Assembly: GCA_033851915.1 (NCBI GenBank) | Contig: JAWSVM010000003.1 | Location: forward strand, 545,559 to 609,558 | DNA: 64,000 nt | Source: UBA1672 sp033851915 | GTDB taxonomy: Bacteria; Pseudomonadota; Alphaproteobacteria; Micavibrionales; Micavibrionaceae | Direction: 5' to 3' | Shown here: positions 18,224-27,896 of the stretch, in pieces | Position numbering within the stretch: the first letter of the stretch is position 1 | How the letters are laid out: each line of letters opens with the position of its first letter | The notes under the pieces: generated by a model | What the model was told of the DNA's origin: nothing | Databases searched by the model: none | Seen by the model: the letters and a program-made list of their open reading frames with translations, nothing else | Position numbers and translations under genes: made by a program

Positions 18224-19245
18224 TAGGCGGTGGCTCCATGCTCTTGTGTGAAGGCTTTGTATTCGTTGAGTAATTTTAGGGCGCGGCCGTTATCTATGGC
18301 TTGCATTGCTGTCTTTGCGGCGTGGGTTAAGTTATTCTCTTTGCCTGCAATAATTAGGGTCGCGGCAGTGTTGGCAACGACAATGTCTCTATATGCATTC
18401 TTTGCGCCACCCATAATATTGAGCAAGGCTTGCGCGTTAATCTCCGGCGTGCCGCCAATAAGATCATTGGGATTGCTTTGTGGAAGGCCGAAATCACTTG
18501 GTGTTAGCGTTGTTTCGGTAATCTCACTATTTTCCAGCTTGGCGACATATGTTTTGCCCGTTGTTGTGATTTCGTCCAACCCGTCAGAGCCATGCACCAC
18601 CCATGCGCTTTTCGTGCCTAAATTTTGCAAAACCTGCGCAATGGGTAGAACCAAAACCCGATCAAACACGCCGAGCAATTGATGTTTTGTTTTGGCAGGG
18701 TTGGCGAGTGGCCCCAATATATTGAAAATCGTTCGCGTGCCGAGGGCTTTACGCGCAGGCGCAACGTATTTCATCGCTCCGTGATGGCGCGGCGCCATAA
18801 GAAAAGCGAAGTTATAGAGCTTTAACGCCTCTTCCAGCTTATCTTGCTGCACATCCAGATTAATGCCCAGAGCCTCCAGCACGTCCGCCGCACCTGATTT
18901 TGAGCTTGCACTACGGTTACCGTGCTTTGCAATCGGCACACCGCACGCCGCCGCAACAATCGCCACCGCCGTCGAGATGTTATAAGTGCCTGATTTATCT
19001 CCACCCGTGCCGCAGCAATCAACCGCGCCTTCGGGGGCATTTATGGGCAAGGCTTTCTCGCGCATAACATTTGCAGCGCCTGTGATTTCCGCAACGCTTT
19101 CGCCGCGTTTGGATAGGCCAACAAGGAATTCTGTGATTTGCGTATCGCTCCATTGGCCTTCCATGATGCCGGACATAGCCGCGCGCATCTCATCCTCGCT
19201 AAGCGTTTTGCCGCTTTGGATTTGCTCTAAAACGCTATCAATCAT
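18223..19245 (-). CDS. trpD: Anthranilate phosphoribosyltransferase
   Basis: It transfers phosphoribose from PRPP to anthranilate. At 340 aa it is of normal length. The PRPP loop VDCCGTGGDKSGTYNISTA (about 79-97), the KHGNRSASSKSGAADVLEALG block (split here by position 117-137) and PARKALGTRTIFNILGPLAN are clear family motifs. Its start overlaps the trpG end by 4 nt and its stop overlaps trpC by 1 nt, so trpG, trpD and trpC are translationally coupled. Confidence 0.96.
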   Translation of the reverse strand: MIDSVLEQIQSGKTLSEDEMRAAMSGIMEGQWSDTQITEFLVGLSKRGESVAEITGAANVMREKALPINAPEGAVDCCGTGGDKSGTYNISTAVAIVAAACGVPIAKHGNRSASSKSGAADVLEALGINLDVQQDKLEEALKLYNFAFLMAPRHHGAMKYVAPARKALGTRTIFNILGPLANPAKTKHQLLGVFDRVLVLPIAQVLQNLGTKSAWVVHGSDGLDEITTTGKTYVAKLENSEITETTLTPSDFGLPQSNPNDLIGGTPEINAQALLNIMGGAKNAYRDIVVANTAATLIIAGKENNLTHAAKTAMQAIDNGRALKLLNEYKAFTQEHGATA

Positions 19246-19814
19246 TGGGTTAGTCTGACAAAGTTTTTCAGCAAAGCATGGCCATGTTCGGTCGCAATGC
19301 TTTCAGGGTGGAATTGTACGCCGTGGATTGGCTTTTCCTTGTGGGATAGCGCCATGATAACGCCATCATCAGTTTCTGCCGTAATCTCCAGACAATCTGG
19401 AAAGCTTTCTCTTTCTGCCGTTAGGGAATGATAACGCGTCACGGTGTAGGGCGAAGGAATGCCTTCAAACATCTTCTTTCCGGTATGGGTAATTACAGAT
19501 GTCTTTCCGTGAAGCGGTTCAGGTGCGCGGATAATCTTGCCGTCAAAGGCTTGCGCAATAGATTGATGCCCTAAACATACCCCGAATAAAGGCACATTAT
19601 TTTCCGCTGCCAGTACTATTGTATCCAGACAAATGCCCGCATGGTCAGGGTCGCTTGGCCCCGGAGAGATAAGGATTCCCGATGGTTTCTCGTCTATAAT
19701 ATGCTGCGCTGTAACTTCGTCATTACGGTATACTCTGACCTCTGATTTCAAATCGCCGAGATATTGAACCAAGTTATATGTGAAGCTGTCATAGTTATCT
19801 ATTAATGTAATCAT
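19242..19814 (-). CDS. trpG: Anthranilate synthase glutamine amidotransferase component
   Basis: It supplies ammonia from glutamine to TrpE for anthranilate formation. From the ATG at 19814 the product is 190 aa and begins MITLIDNYDSFTYNLVQYLG, the standard N-terminus. A longer in-frame start at 19853 adds 13 residues without family similarity and is not preferred. The catalytic cysteine is in FGVCLGHQSIAQAF and the His-Glu pair in GVQFHPESIAT. It is separated from trpE by the divergent-facing polysaccharide deacetylase gene, so the trp genes are not one continuous operon here. Confidence 0.95.
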   Translation of the reverse strand: MITLIDNYDSFTYNLVQYLGDLKSEVRVYRNDEVTAQHIIDEKPSGILISPGPSDPDHAGICLDTIVLAAENNVPLFGVCLGHQSIAQAFDGKIIRAPEPLHGKTSVITHTGKKMFEGIPSPYTVTRYHSLTAERESFPDCLEITAETDDGVIMALSHKEKPIHGVQFHPESIATEHGHALLKNFVRLTQ

Positions 19815-19903
19815 GGATTTGTTATGCCGTTCTGTGTTAGAAAAAGCAAGCACGCAGGCAAACCTTATTTCAATGATCTGCGTTTAATGAGTAGTGTAGC
19901 ACC

Positions 19904-21184
19904 ATGGACCATCAAGAACGCAACAGCAACCCATTCAAAATCATAGTCTTCCTCTTAATTGGTGGAGCTTTGGTCATTCTGACTGATTTATTTATCCTTG
20001 ATAAGAATCACACTGTGTTCAACAGTTTTGTTTCAAGCGATGCGGGTGAGGCTCTTGTTATTTCAAACCTCAAAATACAGCATAAATCCTATATGGATGA
20101 AGGGATAGAAATAGAGGCTGAAATTTTATCTCTCGCGCATGCTATGCCGCCGCCAATCATGGATGAAAATGTAGAGATTGTTGATATCCGCGCGCCGGTT
20201 ATGGATGTGCAGGCCACAGAAACCCTTCTTGCCGAAATTGCACCTGCTGTTGGTGTTGAAAGGAATACGCAAGATATAGAACGCTATTTCAAACAAAAGC
20301 CTTTGGTGGAAACAGCGCATTATAAAGAAGAGAAAAGCGTTTCAGATATAATTTCAGCTCTTCATATCCCGGAAGAGATGGAAGTGGAAACAGCTTCTAT
20401 TACATTGGACGATGTTATTTCGGCGGTAGAAGATGTTGATACGCCTTCTGAAAGCCTCGTAAAACATCATTATAACGAGCCACAAGGGTCGGGTATGGTG
20501 GTTATTATTATCGATGATATGGGCATCACTTTGCGTAGCAAGCAAGTGGAGGTTCTGCCCGGGCCATTAACTTTGTCTTACCTGCCTTACGCAAAGAATT
20601 TGAGCGAGCGCACAAAGCGTGCCTCCGCAAATGGGCATGAGCTTATGCTGCATATGCCGATGGAGCCTCTGAACGGCAGTCTTGATGGCGGGCCTCATGT
20701 TCTAACAACGAAGCAGGGCGAAGCTGCGTTTATAGAGACACTACAATGGGGGTTGGATAGCTTTGATGGCTTTGTCGGGGTGAATAACCATATGGGCAGT
20801 CGTTTGACCAAAGATGCGCTCTCTATGCATCGCGTGATGGATCATCTGAAGAATAAAGACTTGTATTTCATCGATTCAAAAACGATAGGCTCTTCTGTGG
20901 CGGCGCGCATTGCCCGCGATACAGGTATTCCTTATGCAGTGCGCGATGTTTTTCTGGATCATGAGATTAATGCGGAATTCATAAAGAATGCTTTGAAGCA
21001 ACTGGAGCGCACCGCGCGCGACCAAGGCTACGCCATTGCGATTGGGCATCCGCATAAGGAAACAATCGCTGCGTTAAAAGAGTGGCTGCCGACATTAGAG
21101 GAAAAGGGGCTAACCCTTGTTCCTGCCAGTCAGGTCATAAAATATCCCGTTCAGGCGGCGGGTGACATCGCATCTGTTGAATAA
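19904..21184 (+). CDS. Membrane-anchored divergent polysaccharide deacetylase family protein
   Basis: The 426 aa protein has one N-terminal membrane helix (residues 12-30) and a variable acidic stretch to about residue 195. The rest is a deacetylase-like domain of the YibQ/divergent polysaccharide deacetylase family. Visible motifs are VVIIIDDMGI, LMLHMPMEP, VGVNNHMGSRLT and AIAIGHPHKET, which hold the aspartates and histidines of the fold. In many Alphaproteobacteria this gene sits next to a carboxyl-terminal protease; here it is placed between trpG and trpE on the opposite strand. The substrate is unknown; a periplasmic or cell-wall role is inferred from the anchor. Confidence 0.85.
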   Translation: MDHQERNSNPFKIIVFLLIGGALVILTDLFILDKNHTVFNSFVSSDAGEALVISNLKIQHKSYMDEGIEIEAEILSLAHAMPPPIMDENVEIVDIRAPVMDVQATETLLAEIAPAVGVERNTQDIERYFKQKPLVETAHYKEEKSVSDIISALHIPEEMEVETASITLDDVISAVEDVDTPSESLVKHHYNEPQGSGMVVIIIDDMGITLRSKQVEVLPGPLTLSYLPYAKNLSERTKRASANGHELMLHMPMEPLNGSLDGGPHVLTTKQGEAAFIETLQWGLDSFDGFVGVNNHMGSRLTKDALSMHRVMDHLKNKDLYFIDSKTIGSSVAARIARDTGIPYAVRDVFLDHEINAEFIKNALKQLERTARDQGYAIAIGHPHKETIAALKEWLPTLEEKGLTLVPASQVIKYPVQAAGDIASVE

Positions 21185-21252
21185 TTAAATTCAAAATATC
21201 TAATATACAATACGTATCGGATTTTATAATTTGTTCAGTATTTTCCGGTGTT

Positions 21253-22785
21253 CTAACGTGTGCGGAACTTTTGAATAACCAATTCAGCAGCATGAAAAAC
21301 GGCCTTCGCTTTGTTGCAACATTCTTGGTATTCAAATTCAGGGTCACTGTCAGCAACAACGCCGCCGCCAGCTTGCACATAGATTTTACTATCCTTTACC
21401 AGAGCCGTGCGCAGTGCAATGCAGCTATCCATCGCATTTTCGGAGAAGTATCCAACACCGCCAGCATATGTTCCACGACGGCTAACCTCTAATTCATCAA
21501 TGATCTCCATGGCACGTATTTTTGGCGCGCCGCTGACTGTACCTGCCGGAAACCCTGCGAACAGAGCGTCAACGATATCAAAGTCTTTGCGCAATTTCCC
21601 CTCCACATTGGAGACGATATGCATAACGTGAGAGTATAGCTCTATCTGGAATTGATCAGTGACATTGACGCTGCCAATTTCTGCAACGCGACCAACATCA
21701 TTACGTCCGAGGTCTAGCAACATCAAATGCTCGGAACATTCCTTTTCATCACTCAGTAAATCATCTGCCAGTGCTTTGTCTTCTATCGCATTCTTGCCGC
21801 GTTTCCGTGTGCCTGCGATGGGGCGAATTGTCACCATATCATCGCGCACGCGCACTAATATTTCAGGGCTGGAGCCAACAAGGGCAAATCCTTCAAAGGA
21901 TAAATGAAACAAGAAAGGCGAGGGGTTTACGCTACGCAGTGACCTATATAGTTCAAACGAGGGCAAATCAAAATTAATAGAAAATCTTTGAGAAGGAACA
22001 ACTTGGAAAACCTCTCCCGCATGAATATATTCCACAGCCTTCTTGACGGCGGCTTTATAGTCTTCTTTTGGTGTATTTGATGTGATTTTCTGTCCGTTTT
22101 TTAACAGCGTTTTATGATCCAGCATTGTTCGGTTAAGGGGCGAATTAATCGATTTTAAAGCATTTTCAACGCGTGTGCGTGCATCACTATAAACCATATC
22201 AACGGGGAACTTTGAATTCCCTGCATGGGCATAGACGGGCGTTACAACACAAATCATATTTTTAACATTATCAAAAATTGCCAAAATAGAGGGGCGACTC
22301 AGAATACTGTCCGGCACTTGTAAATCATCGGGGTTGTTATCGGGAATATCTTCGACCAAACGGATCATGTCATACCCAATATAACCAAACAGGCCAAGCC
22401 CGCACATTGGTGGCAAGCCTTCAGGCACAATATCAATAGAACTGGCTGCTATATTCTCTTTTAGGGAGGCTTTTGCGCAAACGTCTTGGGCAGCCCATAT
22501 ACTGCCTTGGTCGGCTTTGATCTCGACTTTGCCGCCTTGAGAGCATTTCCATAGGAAATCAGGGTTCGTGCCAATAACCGAATAACGCCCCAATGTTGCG
22601 CCGCCTTCAACGGATTCCAGTAAAAAGGAGTAGGCCGTATAACCGCATAGTTTCAAATAGGCAGAAACCGGCGTTTCAAGATCGGCGGAAACCCATTCCC
22701 AGATAAGCTGCGTTTTATGATCTGCAAAATTTTGTCTAAAGACATCAGGGTGCGGATTAAAACTATGCTCGTTCTGTAGGGGCAT
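21253..22785 (-). CDS. trpE: Anthranilate synthase component I
   Basis: It makes anthranilate from chorismate using ammonia from TrpG. At 510 aa it has the usual length. The N-terminal regulatory region includes LLESVEGGATLGRYS, the motif that binds tryptophan in feedback inhibition. The C-terminal chorismate-binding domain shows RPIAGTRKRG, LMLLDLGRNDVGRVA, FPAGTVSGAPK and YAGGVGYFS. The start lies only 12 nt after the ppiD stop, so transcription from ppiD is likely. I saw no trp leader peptide in front of it. Confidence 0.96.
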   Translation of the reverse strand: MPLQNEHSFNPHPDVFRQNFADHKTQLIWEWVSADLETPVSAYLKLCGYTAYSFLLESVEGGATLGRYSVIGTNPDFLWKCSQGGKVEIKADQGSIWAAQDVCAKASLKENIAASSIDIVPEGLPPMCGLGLFGYIGYDMIRLVEDIPDNNPDDLQVPDSILSRPSILAIFDNVKNMICVVTPVYAHAGNSKFPVDMVYSDARTRVENALKSINSPLNRTMLDHKTLLKNGQKITSNTPKEDYKAAVKKAVEYIHAGEVFQVVPSQRFSINFDLPSFELYRSLRSVNPSPFLFHLSFEGFALVGSSPEILVRVRDDMVTIRPIAGTRKRGKNAIEDKALADDLLSDEKECSEHLMLLDLGRNDVGRVAEIGSVNVTDQFQIELYSHVMHIVSNVEGKLRKDFDIVDALFAGFPAGTVSGAPKIRAMEIIDELEVSRRGTYAGGVGYFSENAMDSCIALRTALVKDSKIYVQAGGGVVADSDPEFEYQECCNKAKAVFHAAELVIQKFRTR

Positions 22786-22797
22786 TATAGGGTATTC

Positions 22798-24717
22798 CTA
22801 ATTCTCATCATTTTGTTGGCCATAGGCACGTTCTAACAATTGAGCGTTGATTGTCGCGTTATATTTATTGCTCAGCATATGTAGGTAAGAAAGAAGAGCT
22901 TCTTCCTTGGCTTCTAAAGCAACTCTTTCTTTGACTGTCGCGAATGCTTCTTCGTCACCTTCACCCATTTCAGGGATGTCATAGCCTGCAACTTTCATCA
23001 GCGCATATTGCCCGTCAAGCAGAAGGGCTTGATAACCGCCAAGTTCTGTTTTGAATATCATGGGGCGATTACTTGCCACGAGAGGAGCAGGGATATCACC
23101 TTCTATCTTAATGGCCTTTATCGTCTGGATTTTCTTATTGTTCTCTTTTGCGATGCTTTCAAAGGTAGAGCCTTTTACATCAAGTTCAGCAAGGTATTTA
23201 TCCATGCGTTTCTTGTTTTCCATGCGTTTTTGATCTGCCATAAATTTATCGGAAATCTCTGTGCGAACACTTTCAAACGGTTTGTATGTCTTATCTTCTT
23301 TGGATTGAAGGCTAACACTCACAAATTTACCACTTGGTAATTCTTCCAGAATAGGTGGTGTATCTTCCTCTAGTGCAAAGGCCATTTCAACCAATGCTGC
23401 TTTATCAGCTCTTTCAAATGCTTCAAGTCCGGATTTATCCGCTTTATCCGCGCCTGTCGCATCAATCAAACCAATTGAGGATATAGAGACATCGATTTCT
23501 TTTGCTATATTTTCAAAGCTCACTTCATCATTAAGCAGCTCTTCAAATGTTGTTGAAATGCCAAAGAGGTGATCTGATTCTTTGGACTCCAGCAGATCTT
23601 TCTTAATCTGCGCAGTGACACTTGTAAGAGGCTGCGTTGACGGCGGTAATACTTTCATCAATTTTATAACGTGATAGCCAAGTGTTGTCTTGACCGGGGG
23701 CATGACTTTGTCAATTTCCCTGTCTTTTACAGCTTCAGCCAAAGCAGGTAACATCATCGCGGTTTCGAAAGGAATATTTTCGATGTATCGTGCATTTTTG
23801 TCCATAATCTGCGTTGTTGCCTCTTTCAGGTCTATTCCTTTTTCAACAAGAGCGTAGATGTCGTTTGCTTTTTTCTCGTTATTTAAAATAGTTTGTGTGA
23901 GTACAAATTGTTCACCAACGGCAAAGCTTCGTTTATTCTCATCATAGAATGTTTCTATTTCTTCTTCGGAGATAGAAAATTCAATTTTTACACTCTCGGG
24001 GTCGAAAATAGCAATATTGACGCTGCGATATTCGGGGATTTCGTATTGCGCGAATTTCGTAGATTCATATAGGCGCTCTAACTCTTCTGTTTGAGGTTCG
24101 GGAATGTCTTTTATTTCGCTGTCCTTAAATAAAATAAGGTCAACATCACGTGTTTGCGTTTGAAATGCATAGAGATCCTTCGCAAGTAAATCTGTGGCAG
24201 GAGTGAAGCCCACCTGAATTGCTGTGCTTATGATGTCGCCGGATGCTTCGCGTTTGATGCCGCTTACAAAGTCTTTCTCGTTCATCCCTTGGCGGCGCAA
24301 AATGTCTTCTAAAGCATCTTGTAGAGTTTGTCCTTCTTGCCTATGCGGAGCAATAACTTGCCCAATGCGTTTTGCAAGTTGCTTCTTATCAATTTCTATT
24401 CCCAGATTTTCTGCTTCTTTCAGCATGAAGTATGAACGGATCTCACCTGATAGAACATCTTCTGCCATGCCAATTTTATAGGCTTGCTGCGTCGACATAT
24501 TATACCGCGTCAGGGTGCGACGTAATGTAAGATCAAACTGCCTGATTGTGATGGTTTTATCTTCTATTCTCGCCACATCGTTGCCACCAACGCTTCCGCT
24601 GCTAAATGATCCACTTAAGACCAAGCCACCAACAGCCATCCCAAGAAGGCCAAAAATAACATATTTCAAAAAACCGCCGACTTTTCCGCCGCGCATAGAT
24701 TTCATAACCATACTCAC
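22798..24717 (-). CDS. ppiD: PpiD-like periplasmic folding chaperone (SurA_N / PPIC domains)
   Basis: The 639 aa protein has an N-terminal membrane anchor (about residues 13-40), a SurA_N-like chaperone domain (IEDKTITIRQFDLTLRRTL onwards) and a parvulin-type region around residues 260-370 ending in TLGYHVIKLMKVLPP. The long C-terminal part ends in AQLLERAYGQQNDEN. PpiD proteins sit at the SecYEG exit and help nascent envelope proteins fold. The parvulin motif here is diverged, so isomerase activity is uncertain. It stands divergent from tpiA and upstream of trpE, a common alphaproteobacterial order. Confidence 0.88.
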   Translation of the reverse strand: MSMVMKSMRGGKVGGFLKYVIFGLLGMAVGGLVLSGSFSSGSVGGNDVARIEDKTITIRQFDLTLRRTLTRYNMSTQQAYKIGMAEDVLSGEIRSYFMLKEAENLGIEIDKKQLAKRIGQVIAPHRQEGQTLQDALEDILRRQGMNEKDFVSGIKREASGDIISTAIQVGFTPATDLLAKDLYAFQTQTRDVDLILFKDSEIKDIPEPQTEELERLYESTKFAQYEIPEYRSVNIAIFDPESVKIEFSISEEEIETFYDENKRSFAVGEQFVLTQTILNNEKKANDIYALVEKGIDLKEATTQIMDKNARYIENIPFETAMMLPALAEAVKDREIDKVMPPVKTTLGYHVIKLMKVLPPSTQPLTSVTAQIKKDLLESKESDHLFGISTTFEELLNDEVSFENIAKEIDVSISSIGLIDATGADKADKSGLEAFERADKAALVEMAFALEEDTPPILEELPSGKFVSVSLQSKEDKTYKPFESVRTEISDKFMADQKRMENKKRMDKYLAELDVKGSTFESIAKENNKKIQTIKAIKIEGDIPAPLVASNRPMIFKTELGGYQALLLDGQYALMKVAGYDIPEMGEGDEEAFATVKERVALEAKEEALLSYLHMLSNKYNATINAQLLERAYGQQNDEN

Positions 24718-24901
24718 TCAAATCCAATATCTAACAATTTCACTTCGATCAAGCACTATAAGCAGCTCATACCAAGGGGGCAAGTCTTCAAATAGGGGGT
24801 GTTATAAAAATGAGTATGAAAAATTGCTTTCCACGGCAAAGCGATATAGATAATGTCACTACGTTGATGCGTTCGCTGCATTAAAATACAAGGATACAGA
24901 T

Positions 24902-25660
24902 ATGAAAAAGTTGATTGCCGGAAATTGGAAAATGAATGGAGACCTAGCGCAGGCCGAAGAACTTGTGTCTTCTATTGCTGCAAAAATTCAGGAGCAACCA
25001 AGCATAACAGATTCGTATGAATTTTTAGTTTGCCCGCCATCTCTTTATATATCAGCGGTTAAAGATATCTGTGCAAAACACGGAATTTCTTTTGGCGCGC
25101 AGGATTGCTCTGTGCATGAGGCCGGTGCTTATACGGGTGAAATTTCAGCGCAAATGATTGCTGATTGTGGTGGAACTTACGTTATTCTCGGCCATTCAGA
25201 ACGCAGACAATATCATGGCGAGACCAGCGCGCTTGTCGCACAAAAAGCCAAAGCCGCACATGATGCAGGTTTGGTTGCCGTTATCTGTGTTGGGGAGACG
25301 GAAAGCGACCGTGATGCAGGAAAAGAAAATGAAATCGTTGGGGTGCAGCTACAGGCCTCTTTCCCCGAAGGTGCTAACGCCGAAAACACAGTGGTTGCGT
25401 ATGAACCTGTCTGGGCAATCGGCACAGGGAAAACCGCAAGCAGCGACGATGTTGCAAACATGCACAGCTTTATATGTGCTCAATTGAAAGAACAGCTTGC
25501 AGATTCTAAAAATTTGCGTATTTTGTACGGCGGTTCGATGAAGCCTGAAAATGCGCATGCTCTTTTGTCCACGCCTCATGTTGATGGTGGTTTGATTGGG
25601 GGCGCAAGTTTGAAGGCTGAACAATTTGTTGGCATTGCTATTGCTGCCGAAGAGGGCTAG
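24902..25660 (+). CDS. tpiA: Triosephosphate isomerase
   Basis: It interconverts dihydroxyacetone phosphate and glyceraldehyde 3-phosphate. At 252 aa it is a normal TIM barrel. All catalytic residues are visible: N8 and K10 in AGNWKMNG, H98 in ILGHSERRQ, and E168 in VAYEPVWAIGTG. The phosphate-binding LYGGSMKPENA and GGLIGGASL are present. An AAGGA-type site precedes the ATG. It is divergent from ppiD over 184 nt. Confidence 0.97.
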   Translation: MKKLIAGNWKMNGDLAQAEELVSSIAAKIQEQPSITDSYEFLVCPPSLYISAVKDICAKHGISFGAQDCSVHEAGAYTGEISAQMIADCGGTYVILGHSERRQYHGETSALVAQKAKAAHDAGLVAVICVGETESDRDAGKENEIVGVQLQASFPEGANAENTVVAYEPVWAIGTGKTASSDDVANMHSFICAQLKEQLADSKNLRILYGGSMKPENAHALLSTPHVDGGLIGGASLKAEQFVGIAIAAEEG

Positions 25661-25756
25661 GCCAAAAAGTGACATTAAGTTAATTTTATCGCTGGTCTTT
25701 GAAGGCAATAAACCGTATAAACTGTGTTAAACACACAAAGAAAAAGTATTTAGACT

Positions 25757-26212
25757 ATGGAATCCGTAATTCTTGTAATACATCTTATTTTGGCGTTGCT
25801 TATTATTGCGCTCGTCCTTCTTCAGCGTTCTGAAGGTGGTGGCCTTGGTATCGGTGGCGGTAATGGCGGGCTTGGTGGTTTGGCTTCTGCAAAAGGCACG
25901 GCGAATGCTTTGACCAAAATGACAGGTTTATGCGCAACTGGGTTTTTCATTACCTCACTTACTCTAGGTGTTTTGGCAAGCCAGCAAAGCCGCGTTAATC
26001 AGGGTATCCTTGAAAACGTCAGTGCAGCAGAGATACAAGCGCCGGATATAAGTGCGCCGACAGGTATCACCTATACACCGCCGATGGAGATTCCATCTTT
26101 GGACGTAGAGACAAAGAATATCGAAATTAAAGATGTTACAGAAACGAAGGGTGTTGATGTAGCCCCCCCGACAACCGAAAACACGCCGGAGCCCTCAGCA
26201 CCGGTAGAGTAA
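25757..26212 (+). CDS. secG: Protein translocase subunit SecG
   Basis: Small membrane subunit of the SecYEG channel. Two hydrophobic helices (residues 3-22 and about 53-75) flank a glycine-rich loop with LLQRSEGGGLGIGGG, which is the SecG signature. The 151 aa length comes from an acidic, proline-rich cytoplasmic or periplasmic tail, as is usual in Alphaproteobacteria. It precedes pyrG by 4 nt, so the two are probably co-transcribed. Confidence 0.93.
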   Translation: MESVILVIHLILALLIIALVLLQRSEGGGLGIGGGNGGLGGLASAKGTANALTKMTGLCATGFFITSLTLGVLASQQSRVNQGILENVSAAEIQAPDISAPTGITYTPPMEIPSLDVETKNIEIKDVTETKGVDVAPPTTENTPEPSAPVE

Positions 26213-26216
26213 AGTT

Positions 26217-27845
26217 ATGACACGATTTATTTTTATTACAGGCGGCGTTGTTTCCTCATTAGGAAAGGGCCTCGCCTCCGCTTCGCTTGCCTCGTTATTA
26301 CAAGCCAGAGACTATACTGTCCGCCTTTGTAAGCTTGACCCATACCTGAATGTTGACCCCGGCACGATGAGCCCATTCCAGCATGGTGAAGTTTTCGTCA
26401 CCGATGATGGCGCGGAAACAGATCTTGATTTCGGACATTACGAACGCTTTACAGGTGTGCCTGCAAAAGCGACGGATAATACAACAACAGGGCGCATCTA
26501 CACCAGCGTTCTTCAAAGAGAGCGCCGCGGCGAATACCTAGGCGCGACAATTCAAATTATTCCGCACATCACCAATGAAATTCAAGACTTTATTCGTGAA
26601 AAAGAAGGCTCTGCAGATTTTGTTTTATGCGAGATTGGCGGAACCGTCGGCGATATCGAGAGCTTGCCTTTCCTTGAAGCAATACGCCAGTTTGGTAATG
26701 ATGTTGGCCGCGAACGTGCAATTTTCATTCATGTGACTTTGCTGCCCTATATTCCGGCGGCAGGTGAGCTGAAAACCAAGCCAACGCAGCATTCAGTTAA
26801 AGAGCTGATGAGCTATGGTATTCGTCCGCAAATCCTTCTTTGTCGTGCTGATCGTGAAATTGAAGCAGATGAACGTCGCAAGATTGCGCTGTTTTGTAAT
26901 CTGGATGAGAAGAAAGTTATTCCTGCGCTGGATGTGGCGTCAATCTACGAAGTGCCGTTGACATACCATGCCGAGGGGTTGGATGTTGAAGTAATGGATA
27001 GCTTTGGTCTTAAGGATGATTTTGATCTTGATTTATCAAAATGGGAAAAAATCGTGGAAACGATTAAAGCGCCGGAAGGCGAAATTACAATTGCGATTGT
27101 TGGTAAATACACTAATCTAGCGGATAGCTATAAGTCCTTGAACGAAGCCCTTATTCATGGTGGCATCGCCAATAAAGTTAAAGTGAATTTGAAATTTATT
27201 GAGGCCGAGGTTTTTGAATCCGAAGATCCTGAAGTTTATTTGTCCGGTGTAAACGGTATTATTGTTCCCGGTGGTTTTGGTGAGCGTGGTGTTGAGGGTA
27301 AAATTCTTGCCGCGCAATATGCTCGTGAAAAGAAAATTCCGTATTTCGGCATTTGTTACGGTATGCAAATGGCTGTTATCGAAGCGGCGCGTAATCTCTG
27401 CGGAATTAAAGGCGCGGCTTCCAGTGAATTCAAAGTCTGTGAAGTGCCTGTTATTGGTCTGATGACTGAGTGGGTGCAAGGCAATGCAAAGCAAGAGCGT
27501 GGCTCGGGTGGTGATCTGGGCGGAACAATGCGCCTTGGTGCATATCCTGCAGCGTTGAAAAAAGGCTCTAAAGTTGCTGAAATCTATGGAACGCAAAGCA
27601 TTAGTGAACGTCATAGGCATCGCTATGAGGTGAACACGAATTATATTGAGCAACTGGAAGAGGGCGGCCTGAAGTTTTCCGGCATGTCCCCTGATGGGAC
27701 GTTACCCGAGATTGTCGAATATGAAGATCACCCGTGGTTTATCGGCGTGCAGTTCCATCCTGAGCTGAAGTCAAAGCCGTTTGATCCGCACCCGCTGTTC
27801 ATTTCTTTCATTGCTGCGGCGATTGAACAGGAAAGATTAGTGTAA
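26217..27845 (+). CDS. pyrG: CTP synthase
   Basis: It aminates UTP to CTP using glutamine and ATP. At 542 aa it is full length. The synthetase domain begins FITGGVVSSLGKGLASASLA and includes KLDPYLNVDPGTMSPFQHGE. The C-terminal class I glutamine amidotransferase domain carries the cysteine in FGICYGMQMA (about 380) and the His-Glu in VQFHPELKSKP. It sits between secG and kdsA; its product CTP is used by CMP-KDO and CDP-lipid synthesis. Confidence 0.97.
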   Translation: MTRFIFITGGVVSSLGKGLASASLASLLQARDYTVRLCKLDPYLNVDPGTMSPFQHGEVFVTDDGAETDLDFGHYERFTGVPAKATDNTTTGRIYTSVLQRERRGEYLGATIQIIPHITNEIQDFIREKEGSADFVLCEIGGTVGDIESLPFLEAIRQFGNDVGRERAIFIHVTLLPYIPAAGELKTKPTQHSVKELMSYGIRPQILLCRADREIEADERRKIALFCNLDEKKVIPALDVASIYEVPLTYHAEGLDVEVMDSFGLKDDFDLDLSKWEKIVETIKAPEGEITIAIVGKYTNLADSYKSLNEALIHGGIANKVKVNLKFIEAEVFESEDPEVYLSGVNGIIVPGGFGERGVEGKILAAQYAREKKIPYFGICYGMQMAVIEAARNLCGIKGAASSEFKVCEVPVIGLMTEWVQGNAKQERGSGGDLGGTMRLGAYPAALKKGSKVAEIYGTQSISERHRHRYEVNTNYIEQLEEGGLKFSGMSPDGTLPEIVEYEDHPWFIGVQFHPELKSKPFDPHPLFISFIAAAIEQERLV

Positions 27846-27896
27846 AAGGTTTCTTTTCCGCTTGCATCATCCTGCATATAAAAATATCTTTGCCGT

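Noticed and set aside
19815..19853. Upstream ATG extending TrpG by 13 residues
   Set aside because: The family begins at MITLIDNYDSFTYN; the extra residues have no similarity to it.
24810..24884. A 24-codon open frame upstream of tpiA
   Set aside because: The start has only a distant G-run in front, the peptide has no recognisable feature, and a short open frame in a divergent gap is expected by chance.
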